The notes under the pieces are model-generated. The model worked only from the letters and a program-made list of their open reading frames with translations, was not told where the DNA came from and did no database searches. Shown piece after piece: positions 37,912 to 45,933 of a DNA stretch of 64,000 nucleotides. How positions within the stretch are numbered: the first letter of the stretch is position 1; the number at the start of each line of letters is the position of its first letter. Source of the DNA: Alphaproteobacteria bacterium (GTDB taxonomy: Bacteria; Pseudomonadota; Alphaproteobacteria; Sphingomonadales; Kordiimonadaceae). The stretch is taken from positions 62,001 to 126,000 of the forward strand of contig JAJFIS010000031.1 in assembly GCA_021774735.1 (NCBI GenBank). The letters run 5' to 3'. The translations under genes were made by a program, and so were the position numbers.

Positions 37912-38859
37912 TCACAGAAATCCGTTTTGGCTATACCATTCTATGGTATTTTTCATTCCCTTGTTCAGATCATAGTGGGGCTGCCAATCAGGTAGCTTGA
38001 GGCGGTGGCTTTCTTCTACAATCCAATTGGGATGAAGCAGCTCACGGGCCTTAGGGAGGGTAAAAATGGTCGGTTTTTGGCGGATTTGTGCGGCTAGGCC
38101 ATTAATATTTGCCATTGCTTTAATCAAAAATCCGGGGGCAGAAACAATCCATGGGCTGATGTTAAAGATATTTCCGATTGTATCAGCAAATTCTTTATGG
38201 CTGTAGCCTTTAGCTTGACCATCATCGATTTCATGGATTTCACTGGCCGGAAAATGCTTTAAAATTGTAACTAAAGCAGCAGATAAGTCGCTAACATGGA
38301 TCCAAGAAGCACGATTACTTGCATTTCCCGGAGCTAACATAAGCCGGTTTCGAACCATCTTTATCAGGGATAACGTTTCCATATCCCCGGGGCCATATAT
38401 ACCTGGTGGGCGGATAATGGACCATTTGAAGGGCCAGTTTTTATCCGTGATAGCATGCTCTGCAGCGGCTTTAGATGCGCTGTAATAACTTAGGCTTGGC
38501 TCGCGGGCAGCAAGGCTTGAAATATGGAGAAACTGCCCGACGCCAGTTTCACTGGCAGCGCGCAAAATATTATCCGTTCCATATCGATTTATGTGAAAAA
38601 AGCTCTTTTCATTCAGTCCTTTAATGGTCCCAGCACAGTGAATAACACTATGACATTCAGACGTAAGTGTTTGTAATGCTTTATGATTGTGTAAGTCGCC
38701 AGTAACCCATGTTACGCCGTGTCGCATGGGCATTTCCTGCCGAGCAAGCGCTTTAACTTCATAATTATTTTTAAGAAGATGGGATAAAATATGCCCACCT
38801 AGAAAACCCGTGGCACCGGTCAAGGCAATGGTTTTGTTCTTTAATTGGTTAGCCGCCAT
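37912..38859 (-). CDS. cerR: Ceramide reductase candidate (extended SDR, CerR)
   Basis: A 315-residue NAD(P)-dependent epimerase/dehydratase-family protein. Nucleotide-binding GATGFLGGHI is at about 14-23 and the catalytic pair is in SYYSASKAAAEHA; the SDR loop IIRPPGIYGPGD is present. In Caulobacter CerR reduces the keto group of the sphingoid base, and it was reported to be periplasmic. Here the Rossmann fold begins within the first ten residues, with no signal peptide that I can see. I chose the ATG at 38859, which has AGGTG six bases upstream, rather than the GTG at 38868. It sits in the aasR-cerR-acpR-spt run. Confidence 0.82.
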   Translation of the reverse strand: MAANQLKNKTIALTGATGFLGGHILSHLLKNNYEVKALARQEMPMRHGVTWVTGDLHNHKALQTLTSECHSVIHCAGTIKGLNEKSFFHINRYGTDNILRAASETGVGQFLHISSLAAREPSLSYYSASKAAAEHAITDKNWPFKWSIIRPPGIYGPGDMETLSLIKMVRNRLMLAPGNASNRASWIHVSDLSAALVTILKHFPASEIHEIDDGQAKGYSHKEFADTIGNIFNISPWIVSAPGFLIKAMANINGLAAQIRQKPTIFTLPKARELLHPNWIVEESHRLKLPDWQPHYDLNKGMKNTIEWYSQNGFL

Positions 38860-38884
38860 GCTGTGCACCTACTGTCACACTAAA

Positions 38885-40633
38885 TTAGCTGGCGAGCGCC
38901 CTTAAGCCACCGGAGAGAAATTGTTGTCGTGCTTTTGTCCTGCTAAGCTTGCCAGAAGATGTGCGAGGCAGGGCGCGGGGGCCAACAAGTTCAATAATGA
39001 TATTTACCCCCGTTGTGCTTTGAACATGACGTTTCAAGTTATCAGAAAATTTAAGTCGCTTTCCAGCATCAGATTCACGGCACTGGGCCAAAATCATTGG
39101 AATTTCTTCTGCATTTTCACCGGGGACCGATATGGCGGCAATATCACCGTTTTTAACACCGGGATATTGCTCAGCTGCCCATTCAATATCTTGGGGCCAA
39201 TGGTTTTTGCCGTTAACAATGATCATGTCTTTCGCACGGCCAATAATATAGATGCAGCCTTTGCGCATATAACCCATATCGCCAGTGTCTAACCAACCAT
39301 CTTTTAATATTAAATTGGTGGTTTCGGGGTCATTATAATATTCCTTCATAACGGAAGGGCCGCGAACAAATATTCTACCAACATGCCGGTCAGGCTGACT
39401 GTGGTTGTCATCATCACGAATTTCTAGCTCATACTCGGGCAGTGGGCGACCGCAGTTCACCACTTCACGCTTGCGGGCATCTTCTTCATTGTCCGCAACC
39501 AGCACATGGCGGCCTCCTGCAAGCAGGGCTTCTTCCACCATGTCAATTTCTATGCCTTTACCCGTGTCGCTAAAACTGACGCCCAATGTACATTCAGCAA
39601 GGCCGTAGCTGGGCATGAAAATTTTGTCGTCAAGTCCAGCCGGAGCAAATGTTTTTGCAAAGTCCCGCATAACATTAGGACGGATCATTTCTGCGCCGAT
39701 ACCAGCAACACGCCAGCTTGAAAGGTCCAGCTCGGCGATCTCTTCGGTCTTTTTGCCGACCCGGCGGGTGCAGACATCAAAGCCAAAGGTGGGGCTGAAG
39801 CTAATTGTGCCCTTATTTTCTGACATAACACGCAACCAGCTTAAAGGGCGCCTAGCGAAATCTTCGGTCGCGATATAGTCCACTGACAGTTGGCATGTAA
39901 CCGCGGCTAAGAAAGAGCCAACAAGGCCCATGTCATGATAAAAAGGTAACCATGAAACGCAGCGGTCATTATCTTGCATGCGGACCCCGTGATAGCCCAT
40001 GCCGTGGGTGTTCGCCATTAAAGAGCTATGGGTAACGGAAACGCCGTGGGGGAAACGGGTGCTGCCTGAGCTATATTGTAGGTAACTTAGATCTCCACTT
40101 GTAGGCAGGTCTAGTTCGCCTTCTTTATTTTGAGCCAAATAATCGTCACAAGTGCCTATGAATTTAATGTCCATATCATGCGCGGCTTCTTTGGCAATAT
40201 CATGCATATATCCCGGAGCCATAATTGCATTTGCATTACAGCTGTGCATTTGATTGCTTAGCTGACTAACATAGCCATTGCGCGCACCAAAGCTGGTGGG
40301 CAGAGGCAGGGGTACGGGTAAAATTCCTGCATATTGGCAGGCAACAAAAAAGATAAGAAACTCGGCAGAGGTTTCTGCGATCAAAGCAATACGATCGCCT
40401 TTTTTAAAGCCCATCCCCGACAAGCGGTGGGCAACTAAGATGGCCTCGTCCCGCAATTCCCTAAAGGGTAAAGTGCGGACCAGCATCGCCCGAGCATTAT
40501 AAAAATTCAGTCCACGTTGACCGCGCGCTGCATATTCAACAGCTTCAACAAATGTGTCAAAGTCTGCAAAGCGGCGCGGTAATGTCGCATCCATCGAGGG
40601 GGTAGGTAATAACACTGCGTTCGTTTCTGCCAT
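38885..40633 (-). CDS. aasR: Acyl-ACP synthetase/fatty acyl-AMP ligase (AasR-type)
   Basis: A 582-residue adenylate-forming enzyme that activates a fatty acid as acyl-AMP and loads a carrier protein. The P-loop is YLQYSSGSTRFPHGV, followed by PSYGLAECTLGV, WLDTGDMGY, and the C-terminal catalytic lysine in PRTSSGKLSRTKAR. The overall form fits fatty acyl-AMP ligases rather than acyl-CoA synthetases. The likely acceptor is the AcpR two genes downstream. Start at 40633, where GAGG precedes the ATG; six more residues would come from 40651. It heads the spt operon and has a palindrome over its -35. Confidence 0.85.
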   Translation of the reverse strand: MAETNAVLLPTPSMDATLPRRFADFDTFVEAVEYAARGQRGLNFYNARAMLVRTLPFRELRDEAILVAHRLSGMGFKKGDRIALIAETSAEFLIFFVACQYAGILPVPLPLPTSFGARNGYVSQLSNQMHSCNANAIMAPGYMHDIAKEAAHDMDIKFIGTCDDYLAQNKEGELDLPTSGDLSYLQYSSGSTRFPHGVSVTHSSLMANTHGMGYHGVRMQDNDRCVSWLPFYHDMGLVGSFLAAVTCQLSVDYIATEDFARRPLSWLRVMSENKGTISFSPTFGFDVCTRRVGKKTEEIAELDLSSWRVAGIGAEMIRPNVMRDFAKTFAPAGLDDKIFMPSYGLAECTLGVSFSDTGKGIEIDMVEEALLAGGRHVLVADNEEDARKREVVNCGRPLPEYELEIRDDDNHSQPDRHVGRIFVRGPSVMKEYYNDPETTNLILKDGWLDTGDMGYMRKGCIYIIGRAKDMIIVNGKNHWPQDIEWAAEQYPGVKNGDIAAISVPGENAEEIPMILAQCRESDAGKRLKFSDNLKRHVQSTTGVNIIIELVGPRALPRTSSGKLSRTKARQQFLSGGLRALAS

Positions 40634-40673
40634 ACTTGCCTCAAATAGCATCCAAAAAGACGGGCTTGCCCGA

Positions 40674-40711
40674 TTAATACTCTAATTTTGTGATTAGCGC
40701 AAAATTTGCGC
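40674..40711 (-). promoter_or_regulatory. Promoter and overlapping operator of the aasR-cerR-acpR-spt operon
   Basis: On the minus strand TTGCGC (40697-40702) and TATTAA (40674-40679) are 17 bases apart, about 41 bases upstream of aasR. A 15-base palindrome, GCGCAAAATTTGCGC (40697-40711), covers the -35, the usual position of a repressor site. The regulator is unknown. Confidence 0.55.
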
Positions 40712-41070
40712 CTCTCATCCCTTGTCTTTAAGTACAAAATACGCTGTAAAATACTCTTCTACAACCACTTTTTATAGCCAGTGAGGTTAGTTCGACCTCA
40801 TAACAGAGGCTGAAGCCAACATAGTTTCACTATGGCTCAATTACATTTTGTCACTTAAAACCGCAAGCAAAATCTGGTAATTGATCATCCCAATGCTGGC
40901 AAATACTGGGCGAATAAGGCTAAAAGATGGCAATTTAACGCGGTTATGTGACTTTCGTTTAGGCAAAAATTTTTTGGTATTCAACCAATTTTAGTCACAG
41001 TACTCTAGCAAAAAGAATAGGCTAATAAGATTATGATAAATATTCGATGTTTGTTTTTTGGTGGATTTTT
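40712..41070. other. Intergenic region between aasR and recX, with two hairpins
   Basis: No convincing frame. Two close hairpins lie in the middle: TGAGGT/ACCTCA with a 7-base loop (40782-40800), and CATAG/CTATG within GCC/GGC (about 40816-40836). The rest is AT-rich. It presumably contains the recX promoter; I see no consensus pair that I trust. Confidence 0.35.
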
Positions 41071-41613
41071 ATGAAAAAAATATCGCAAGCATATTTAGAA
41101 AGGGCGGCTTTTCACTATCTTGGTCGTTATGCCTCAAGCGTTGCAAATTTGGAAACTATACTGATCCGCAAAGTGCGAAGACGGAATCCGGAAAATACTT
41201 TACCTAGTGATGAACAAAAAATATGGCTTCAAGAGGTGGTTCAAAAATGCGTTAGACTTGGTTTAGTTGATGACCAAAGCTACTGTCGGATGAAGGTTGC
41301 CTCTATGCACCGGTCAGGTAAGGCCCGTCACTTCATTGCGCAGACCTTGCGGCATAAAGGGGTAGCGCAAGATATTATCGATCATGCCTTAGAGACTTTG
41401 AACGAAGAAGAGGGTGGAAGAGCAGACCATACAGCAGCGATAGCCTTTGCGCGAAAGCGACGGTTTGGTCCTTATCGGCGAAATGAAGGCGATGTTGACC
41501 GGCTGCGAAAGGAGCTGGCTTCCTTTGCCCGTGCTGGGCATCCATACGCTTTGGCAAAACAAATCATTGAGGCAAGCTCACTTCAAGAACTGAATGAAAT
41601 AGGATCGTCGTAA
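41071..41613 (+). CDS. recX: Regulatory protein RecX
   Basis: Modulates RecA filament activity. The 180-residue, helix-rich protein shows the RecX pattern: AYLERAAFHYLGRYASSVANLETILIRKV near the N terminus and LGLVDDQSYCRMKVASMHRSGKARHFIAQTLRHKGV in the middle, then FARKRRFGPYRR. I start at 41071, with GGTGG six bases upstream; the frame continues to 41047. It is not next to recA. Its last 31 bases overlap the convergent CoxG-like gene. Confidence 0.85.
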   Translation: MKKISQAYLERAAFHYLGRYASSVANLETILIRKVRRRNPENTLPSDEQKIWLQEVVQKCVRLGLVDDQSYCRMKVASMHRSGKARHFIAQTLRHKGVAQDIIDHALETLNEEEGGRADHTAAIAFARKRRFGPYRRNEGDVDRLRKELASFARAGHPYALAKQIIEASSLQELNEIGSS

Positions 41614-42062
41614 GTCTTGCTAGCGGAGGCTATCTCTTGGGCAAAGTCATCAAAAAAGCCCCCCGTTAATCGGGCAATAGTTTTATCAAGTATCTTGGCG
41701 CTATATTTAGCCAACTTACCGTGAAGTTCGGCTTTCAGGTCGTAATGCATGATTGTGCCAATGTCTTGATCCTGTAACTTGATTATCACAATGCCGTCAA
41801 CAGCGCCAGACAGACGACTGCGGCCCGAGCCTATCAGCCGATAACTTTCATGCTCGATAATATCATGCAACATAACTTCACCAGAAAATTTGGTACGAAC
41901 TGGGCCAAGGCGAGGCGTTAAGGTTGCTTGAAATATATTCGGTTCAGGTCTGATCATGCGCTTGCATCTTGGAATGGTTTTTTTTAGAAGCTCAGGGTCC
42001 ATGATGGCCCGCCACACATGGTGCCGTTTTGCTTGAATAAACTGGGTTCCGGAAAATTGCAT
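41583..42062 (-). CDS. CoxG-like SRPBCC family protein
   Basis: A 159-residue protein with the START/SRPBCC ligand-pocket fold, closest in form to CoxG (carbon monoxide dehydrogenase subunit G): MQFSGTQFIQAKRHHVWRAIMDPELLKKTIPRCK and GSGRSRLSGAVDGIVIIKLQDQDIGTIMHYDLKAELHGKLAKYS. No CO dehydrogenase genes are nearby, so the role is unknown; such stand-alone copies are common. Start at 42062, with AAAGGA upstream. The 3' end overlaps recX on the opposite strand by 31 bases. Confidence 0.7.
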   Translation of the reverse strand: MQFSGTQFIQAKRHHVWRAIMDPELLKKTIPRCKRMIRPEPNIFQATLTPRLGPVRTKFSGEVMLHDIIEHESYRLIGSGRSRLSGAVDGIVIIKLQDQDIGTIMHYDLKAELHGKLAKYSAKILDKTIARLTGGFFDDFAQEIASASKTYDDPISFSS

Positions 42063-42237
42063 ATTGTCCTTTCTTACATGGTAATTAAGGAGATGGGTGT
42101 TCCCCAAGTTGATATCAAGTGATGAATATCGCACTTGGTAATTCCAACTTTGCTTGCTTTGGTTTGAATGAGGTTATACTACCTTATTTATAGAACAGGA
42201 CTTAGGGCCTAAAAACACTATTAAATGAGGGAATATC

Positions 42238-43824
42238 ATGCGGCAGTTCGCCAATTCGGTCGGTCATAATTTTTTGGGGCACACTGTTGCCTGGTATAAA
42301 TATACAATTCTTGGCTTCTTAATCATCAATCCATTATTGTTTCACATGGTTGATCCCTATGTAGCGGGTTGGGCCTTGGTTTTGGAATTTATTTTCACCC
42401 TTGCGATGGCCCTGAAATGCTACCCGCTCCAACCTGGCGGGCTTCTGGCTTTTGAAGCTATAATCATCGGAATGACATCAACCAAAACTGTTTTGCATGA
42501 GGTTGAGCAAAGCCTTGAGGTTATTTTGCTGCTGATTTTCATGGTGGCGGGCATTTATTTCATGCAGAAGATGCTGCTTTATGTCTTCACCAAGGTAGTC
42601 ATTAAGGTGCGCATAAAAGTTGTTCTGGCACTTATATTCTCCTTTATGGGGGCATTTCTGTCAGCCTTTTTGGATGCCCTAACGGTTACAGCTGTCGTTA
42701 TTGCGGTCAGCGTTGGATTTTATTCAATCTATCACCGCGTTGCTTCGGGTAAAGACTTTCATCACCACGACCACGACCACGGCGAAGACGATCATTTAGA
42801 CGCACTGACAAGTGAGGACCTTGAACAGTTCAGGGCCTTTTTGCGTAGCCTTGTTATGCATGCAGCTGTCGGCACAGCCCTTGGCGGTGTGACCACAATC
42901 GTTGGTGAACCGCAGAATATTTTAATTGCCGACCGGGCAGGGTGGGAGTTTATTGAATTTTTCTGGCGTATGGCACCCATAACCATGCCAGTTATGTTGA
43001 TGGGCTTTTTGACCTGTATCGGTCTGGAGCTTTCAGGTAAATTTGGCTATGGCACCAAAATTCCACCGAAGGTTTTGAGTATTCTAAAAGATTTTGATGC
43101 CTATGAAGCGGAGCGCATGACTAACCGCGATAAGGCCAATCTGGTAGCCCAAGGTTTTGTGGCGATTTGGTTAATTGTGGCATTGCTTAATAGTTGGGCC
43201 GCGCCGGGATTGGTCGGACTAAGCGTAATTGTGCTGGCGACTGCCTTCACGGGCATTACCGAGGAACATCAGGTGGGCAAGGCATTTGAAGAGGCACTGC
43301 CCTTTACTTCTTTGCTCGTTGTGTTTTTTGCCATTGTTGCGGTGATTAGTGATCAAGATCTGTTTGCGCCGGTAACCAACTATGTTCTTAGCCTAGACGG
43401 TCAAGGGCAGGTGGCAGCGCTATATGTGGCCAACGGCGCACTGTCAGCAATTTCTGACAATGTGTTTGTCGCAACGGTTTATGTGACCGAAATGGGCAAA
43501 GCGCTGGCCGATGGCACTATAACGCGCGACACATATGACTTGTTAGCGGTCGCGATTAATACAGGTACCAATATTCCGTCTGTCGCCACACCTAACGGCC
43601 AAGCCGCTTTCTTGTTCTTGTTAACAAGCGCCATCGCACCGCTTATTCGTCTTAGCTATATGCGGATGGTAATTATGGCACTGCCATATACAATTGTTAT
43701 GTCCATTACCGGTTATCTTGCTGTGATATATCTGCTCCAGCCAATGACCGATGTTATGTATGACAAACATATAATTGAGCATCACAGCGCTGTAACCCAT
43801 ATTGAGGAACCCGCCCATAACTAG
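42238..43824 (+). CDS. nhaB: Na+/H+ antiporter NhaB
   Basis: A 528-residue polytopic antiporter that expels sodium in exchange for protons. Family signatures are [25 protein letters not shown] at the start, [20 protein letters not shown] in the middle and [38 protein letters not shown] near the end. An unusual feature is a His/Asp-rich loop, [12 protein letters not shown], at residues 175-186 between membrane segments, which could bind divalent metal. It is transcribed alone; a possible promoter is TTGCTT-18-TTATAC at 42150-42179. Confidence 0.93.
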   Translation: MRQFANSVGHNFLGHTVAWYKYTILGFLIINPLLFHMVDPYVAGWALVLEFIFTLAMALKCYPLQPGGLLAFEAIIIGMTSTKTVLHEVEQSLEVILLLIFMVAGIYFMQKMLLYVFTKVVIKVRIKVVLALIFSFMGAFLSAFLDALTVTAVVIAVSVGFYSIYHRVASGKDFHHHDHDHGEDDHLDALTSEDLEQFRAFLRSLVMHAAVGTALGGVTTIVGEPQNILIADRAGWEFIEFFWRMAPITMPVMLMGFLTCIGLELSGKFGYGTKIPPKVLSILKDFDAYEAERMTNRDKANLVAQGFVAIWLIVALLNSWAAPGLVGLSVIVLATAFTGITEEHQVGKAFEEALPFTSLLVVFFAIVAVISDQDLFAPVTNYVLSLDGQGQVAALYVANGALSAISDNVFVATVYVTEMGKALADGTITRDTYDLLAVAINTGTNIPSVATPNGQAAFLFLLTSAIAPLIRLSYMRMVIMALPYTIVMSITGYLAVIYLLQPMTDVMYDKHIIEHHSAVTHIEEPAHN

Positions 43825-43853
43825 AGGGTAAAAAACAACCTTATGGAAATCTT

Positions 43854-43896
43854 ATGGCCGTGATTGCATTAATTGTTTGCAGGCACGGCCATTTTA
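43854..43896 (+). terminator. Hairpin after nhaB, probable terminator
   Basis: ATGGCCGTG (43854-43862) pairs perfectly with CACGGCCAT (43884-43892) around a 21-base loop, followed by TTTAT. It lies 30 bases past the nhaB stop. Confidence 0.55.
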
Positions 43897-43977
43897 TACT
43901 TAATATGCACTTAATATTTGTTTATTGAGTATGACAAATGTTCTAGGTAATTTTAGTCAGTACATCAGGTGAGTAAC

Positions 43978-44529
43978 ATGACAGGGGAAGTGCTTCAGGG
44001 GGAAACTGGGGAAGAATTAGCCGTAGAGACGGTCACCGGTCGGGTAAAATGGTTCGATGCAGTTAAAGGCTATGGCTTTATTGTGCCTGATACTGAGGGC
44101 GAAGGGGATGTTCTTTTACATTTTTCCGTACTCCGAGATGTTGGTCGGCGCTCTGTTCCCGAAGGGGCAACGGTAACTTGTGAAGCCGTGGCCCGCAATC
44201 AAGGGCGTCAAGCGACCCGTGTTTGCTCGCTGGATCTTTCAACCGCCGTAAGCCCAGAAGATATGGGCCTTCCAGCTTTTTCCCATCCAGGTATGGACAT
44301 TGACGTTGATGCAGACTTTGTTGATGTTGAAGTTAAATGGTTCAACCGGGTAAAGGGATATGGCTTTGTATCGGGTGATGCTGGCGGCCAAGATATCTTC
44401 GTACATATAGAAACCCTGCGCCGTGCGGGCCTCACTGAGCTTGAACCGGGCCAAAAAGTGCGTGTGCGTATTGGGACGGGGGAACGCGGCCCCATGGTGG
44501 CGCAAATAGCCTTGCAGGGTGATGCTTAA
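43978..44529 (+). CDS. Double cold-shock domain protein
   Basis: A 183-residue protein with two cold-shock domains. Domain 1 (about 20-85) has [15 protein letters not shown] and VLLHFSVL; domain 2 (about 118-180) has [15 protein letters not shown] and IFVHIETL, each carrying the RNP1 and RNP2 RNA-binding motifs. Such tandem proteins are typical of alphaproteobacteria and bind single-stranded nucleic acid. I prefer the ATG at 43978 (AGGTGAG just upstream) to the GTG at 43969. A DUF192 gene follows, a conserved pairing. Confidence 0.9.
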   Translation: MTGEVLQGETGEELAVETVTGRVKWFDAVKGYGFIVPDTEGEGDVLLHFSVLRDVGRRSVPEGATVTCEAVARNQGRQATRVCSLDLSTAVSPEDMGLPAFSHPGMDIDVDADFVDVEVKWFNRVKGYGFVSGDAGGQDIFVHIETLRRAGLTELEPGQKVRVRIGTGERGPMVAQIALQGDA

Positions 44530-44585
44530 TTGCTGGTCATATCTTGTTCATCCTCGGCTCAGCTAAAGTTTGTTATATATCACTG

Positions 44586-45071
44586 ATGAAAATATTTTTT
44601 AAAACCATACGCCCTTTATTTATTTTGCTAGCCGTCGTAACGGTGGGGAATAGTGTATCTGCCGCTGATTGGACCAAGGTTACGGTTATCAGCGGCCAAA
44701 CTAGGCATGTTTTCTCGGTTGAATTAGCTATCTCCCCAGAAGAGCAAACGCGTGGATTGATGTACCGAGACTTTCTAGCACCAAATGAGGGCATGGTTTT
44801 CATTTATAAAAAGGCAAGCCCAAGAAGCTTTTGGATGCGCAATGTCCCTATTGCCCTTGATATAATATTCATTGGCTTGGATGGCCATATTATCAATGTC
44901 GTTGCAAATGCTGAACCACAAACAGATACGCCAAGAGCCAGTGCATCACCAGCTTTGATGGTTTTAGAGCTGATGGGTGGCCGCGCAGCCGAGCTTGGCA
45001 TTCAGGCTGGTGATTTGGTTGATCATCCCGCCATTAAGTTAGCGCAAAAGCGTGCTGCTGCAACAAAGTAA
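44586..45071 (+). CDS. DUF192 family exported protein
   Basis: A 161-residue protein with an N-terminal signal peptide (MKIFFKTIRPLFILLAVVTVGNSVSA, cleaved near SA-AD). The DUF192 core is clear: ELAISPEEQTRGLMYRDFLAPNEGMVFIY then PRSFWMRNVPIALDIIFIGLDGHIINV. The molecular role of the family is not known. It probably sits in the periplasm. The ribosome site is weak. It follows the cold-shock gene by 56 bases and precedes the thioesterase by 12. Confidence 0.85.
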   Translation: MKIFFKTIRPLFILLAVVTVGNSVSAADWTKVTVISGQTRHVFSVELAISPEEQTRGLMYRDFLAPNEGMVFIYKKASPRSFWMRNVPIALDIIFIGLDGHIINVVANAEPQTDTPRASASPALMVLELMGGRAAELGIQAGDLVDHPAIKLAQKRAAATK

Positions 45072-45083
45072 TAAGTGGGCTAT

Positions 45084-45542
45084 ATGACATTAAAATATAC
45101 CCCTGTTGATATGCTCTATTCAGATGACGCTATTAGCGCCGCTGATGCCCCTGAAGGTTTTGAGCCTATAATTTCGCACAGTCAGTTCAGTTGGCGCAGT
45201 GGGCCTATGTTTGAAGGTGTTAAGGACGGCAAATGGGCGCGTGGCTTTCGGGTGAGTGATATTCACACCAATATGGGTGGTTTTTGTCACGGCGGAATGC
45301 TGATGACATTTGCCGATATTATACTTGCCCGTGGCATAATGGAGGTTTGCCCGCCGCCCTTTGTAACCCTGAGGATGACCAGTGACTTTGTCTCCACTGC
45401 CATGCTCGGCGCGTGGGTAGAAGGGCATTCTGAAGTGTCGAGAGTGACCAATTCACTGGCTTTTGTTGATGGGGAATTGTTAGCGGATGGTGATTGCTGT
45501 TTGAGCTTCTCTGGTGTCTTTAAAAGGTTTCAACCCCGTTAA
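45084..45542 (+). CDS. PaaI-type hotdog thioesterase
   Basis: A 152-residue single hotdog-fold protein. The active-site loop is DIHTNMGGFCHGGMLMTFADI, with the conserved GG and the acidic residue seven positions on. Relatives hydrolyse phenylacetyl-CoA or other acyl-CoA thioesters; the substrate is not evident. An alternative GTG start lies at 45075. It is 12 bases after the DUF192 stop and 116 bases before tRNA-Pro. Confidence 0.8.
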   Translation: MTLKYTPVDMLYSDDAISAADAPEGFEPIISHSQFSWRSGPMFEGVKDGKWARGFRVSDIHTNMGGFCHGGMLMTFADIILARGIMEVCPPPFVTLRMTSDFVSTAMLGAWVEGHSEVSRVTNSLAFVDGELLADGDCCLSFSGVFKRFQPR

Positions 45543-45658
45543 GCCTTGGGGGCTTCATGGATAAATCGATCCTCTGTAATTGGCACCAAATATTTTCTCT
45601 TATATTTATTATTTTTCTGTTGCAATCAAATGGGCCTTTCTGTAGTTAAGCCGTGCGT

Positions 45659-45735
45659 CGGGGAGTGGCGCAGCCTGGTAGCGCACCTGTTTTGGGAACA
45701 GGGGGTCGCAAGTTCGAATCTTGTCTCCCCGACCA
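45659..45735 (+). tRNA. tRNA-Pro(TGG)
   Basis: A complete 77-base cloverleaf including encoded CCA. The acceptor arms CGGGGAG (45659-45665) and CTCCCCG (45725-45731) pair fully. The anticodon stem CCTGT/ACAGG encloses TTTGGGA, giving anticodon TGG. The T loop reads TTCGAAT. The frame crossing this region is not a gene. No integrase or duplicated 3' end is seen beside it. Confidence 0.97.
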
Positions 45736-45933
45736 TTAATCCCTCTGTCTTCCAAACAGAAGCCTTCTCACTGCCAAATCATCCAGCTTGATAATCCAGA
45801 ATTTCGCTCAATATTAATTGGCAGATGCGTATCTTTGGGACTTGGAATAAAATAAATTCGTGATCTGGCTTTACATTTTTGTATCTAAAGCTAATTTCAT
45901 CTATCTTTTTTTGAATACCAAGCAGGTTATCTT

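Noticed and set aside
40661-40672. CGGGC-TT-GCCCG in the aasR leader as an intrinsic attenuator.
   Set aside because: The loop would be only two bases, or four with a 4-bp stem, which is too weak despite the T-rich run after it on the minus strand.
41583-42062. A CO dehydrogenase operon, suggested by the CoxG-like protein.
   Set aside because: No coxL, coxM, coxS or maturation genes in the window.
45546-45791. An 81-residue frame overlapping tRNA-Pro.
   Set aside because: It runs through the whole tRNA and has no ribosome site or recognisable protein features.
45659-45933. tRNA-Pro as a phage or island attachment site.
   Set aside because: No repeated tRNA 3' end and no integrase or mobile genes follow.
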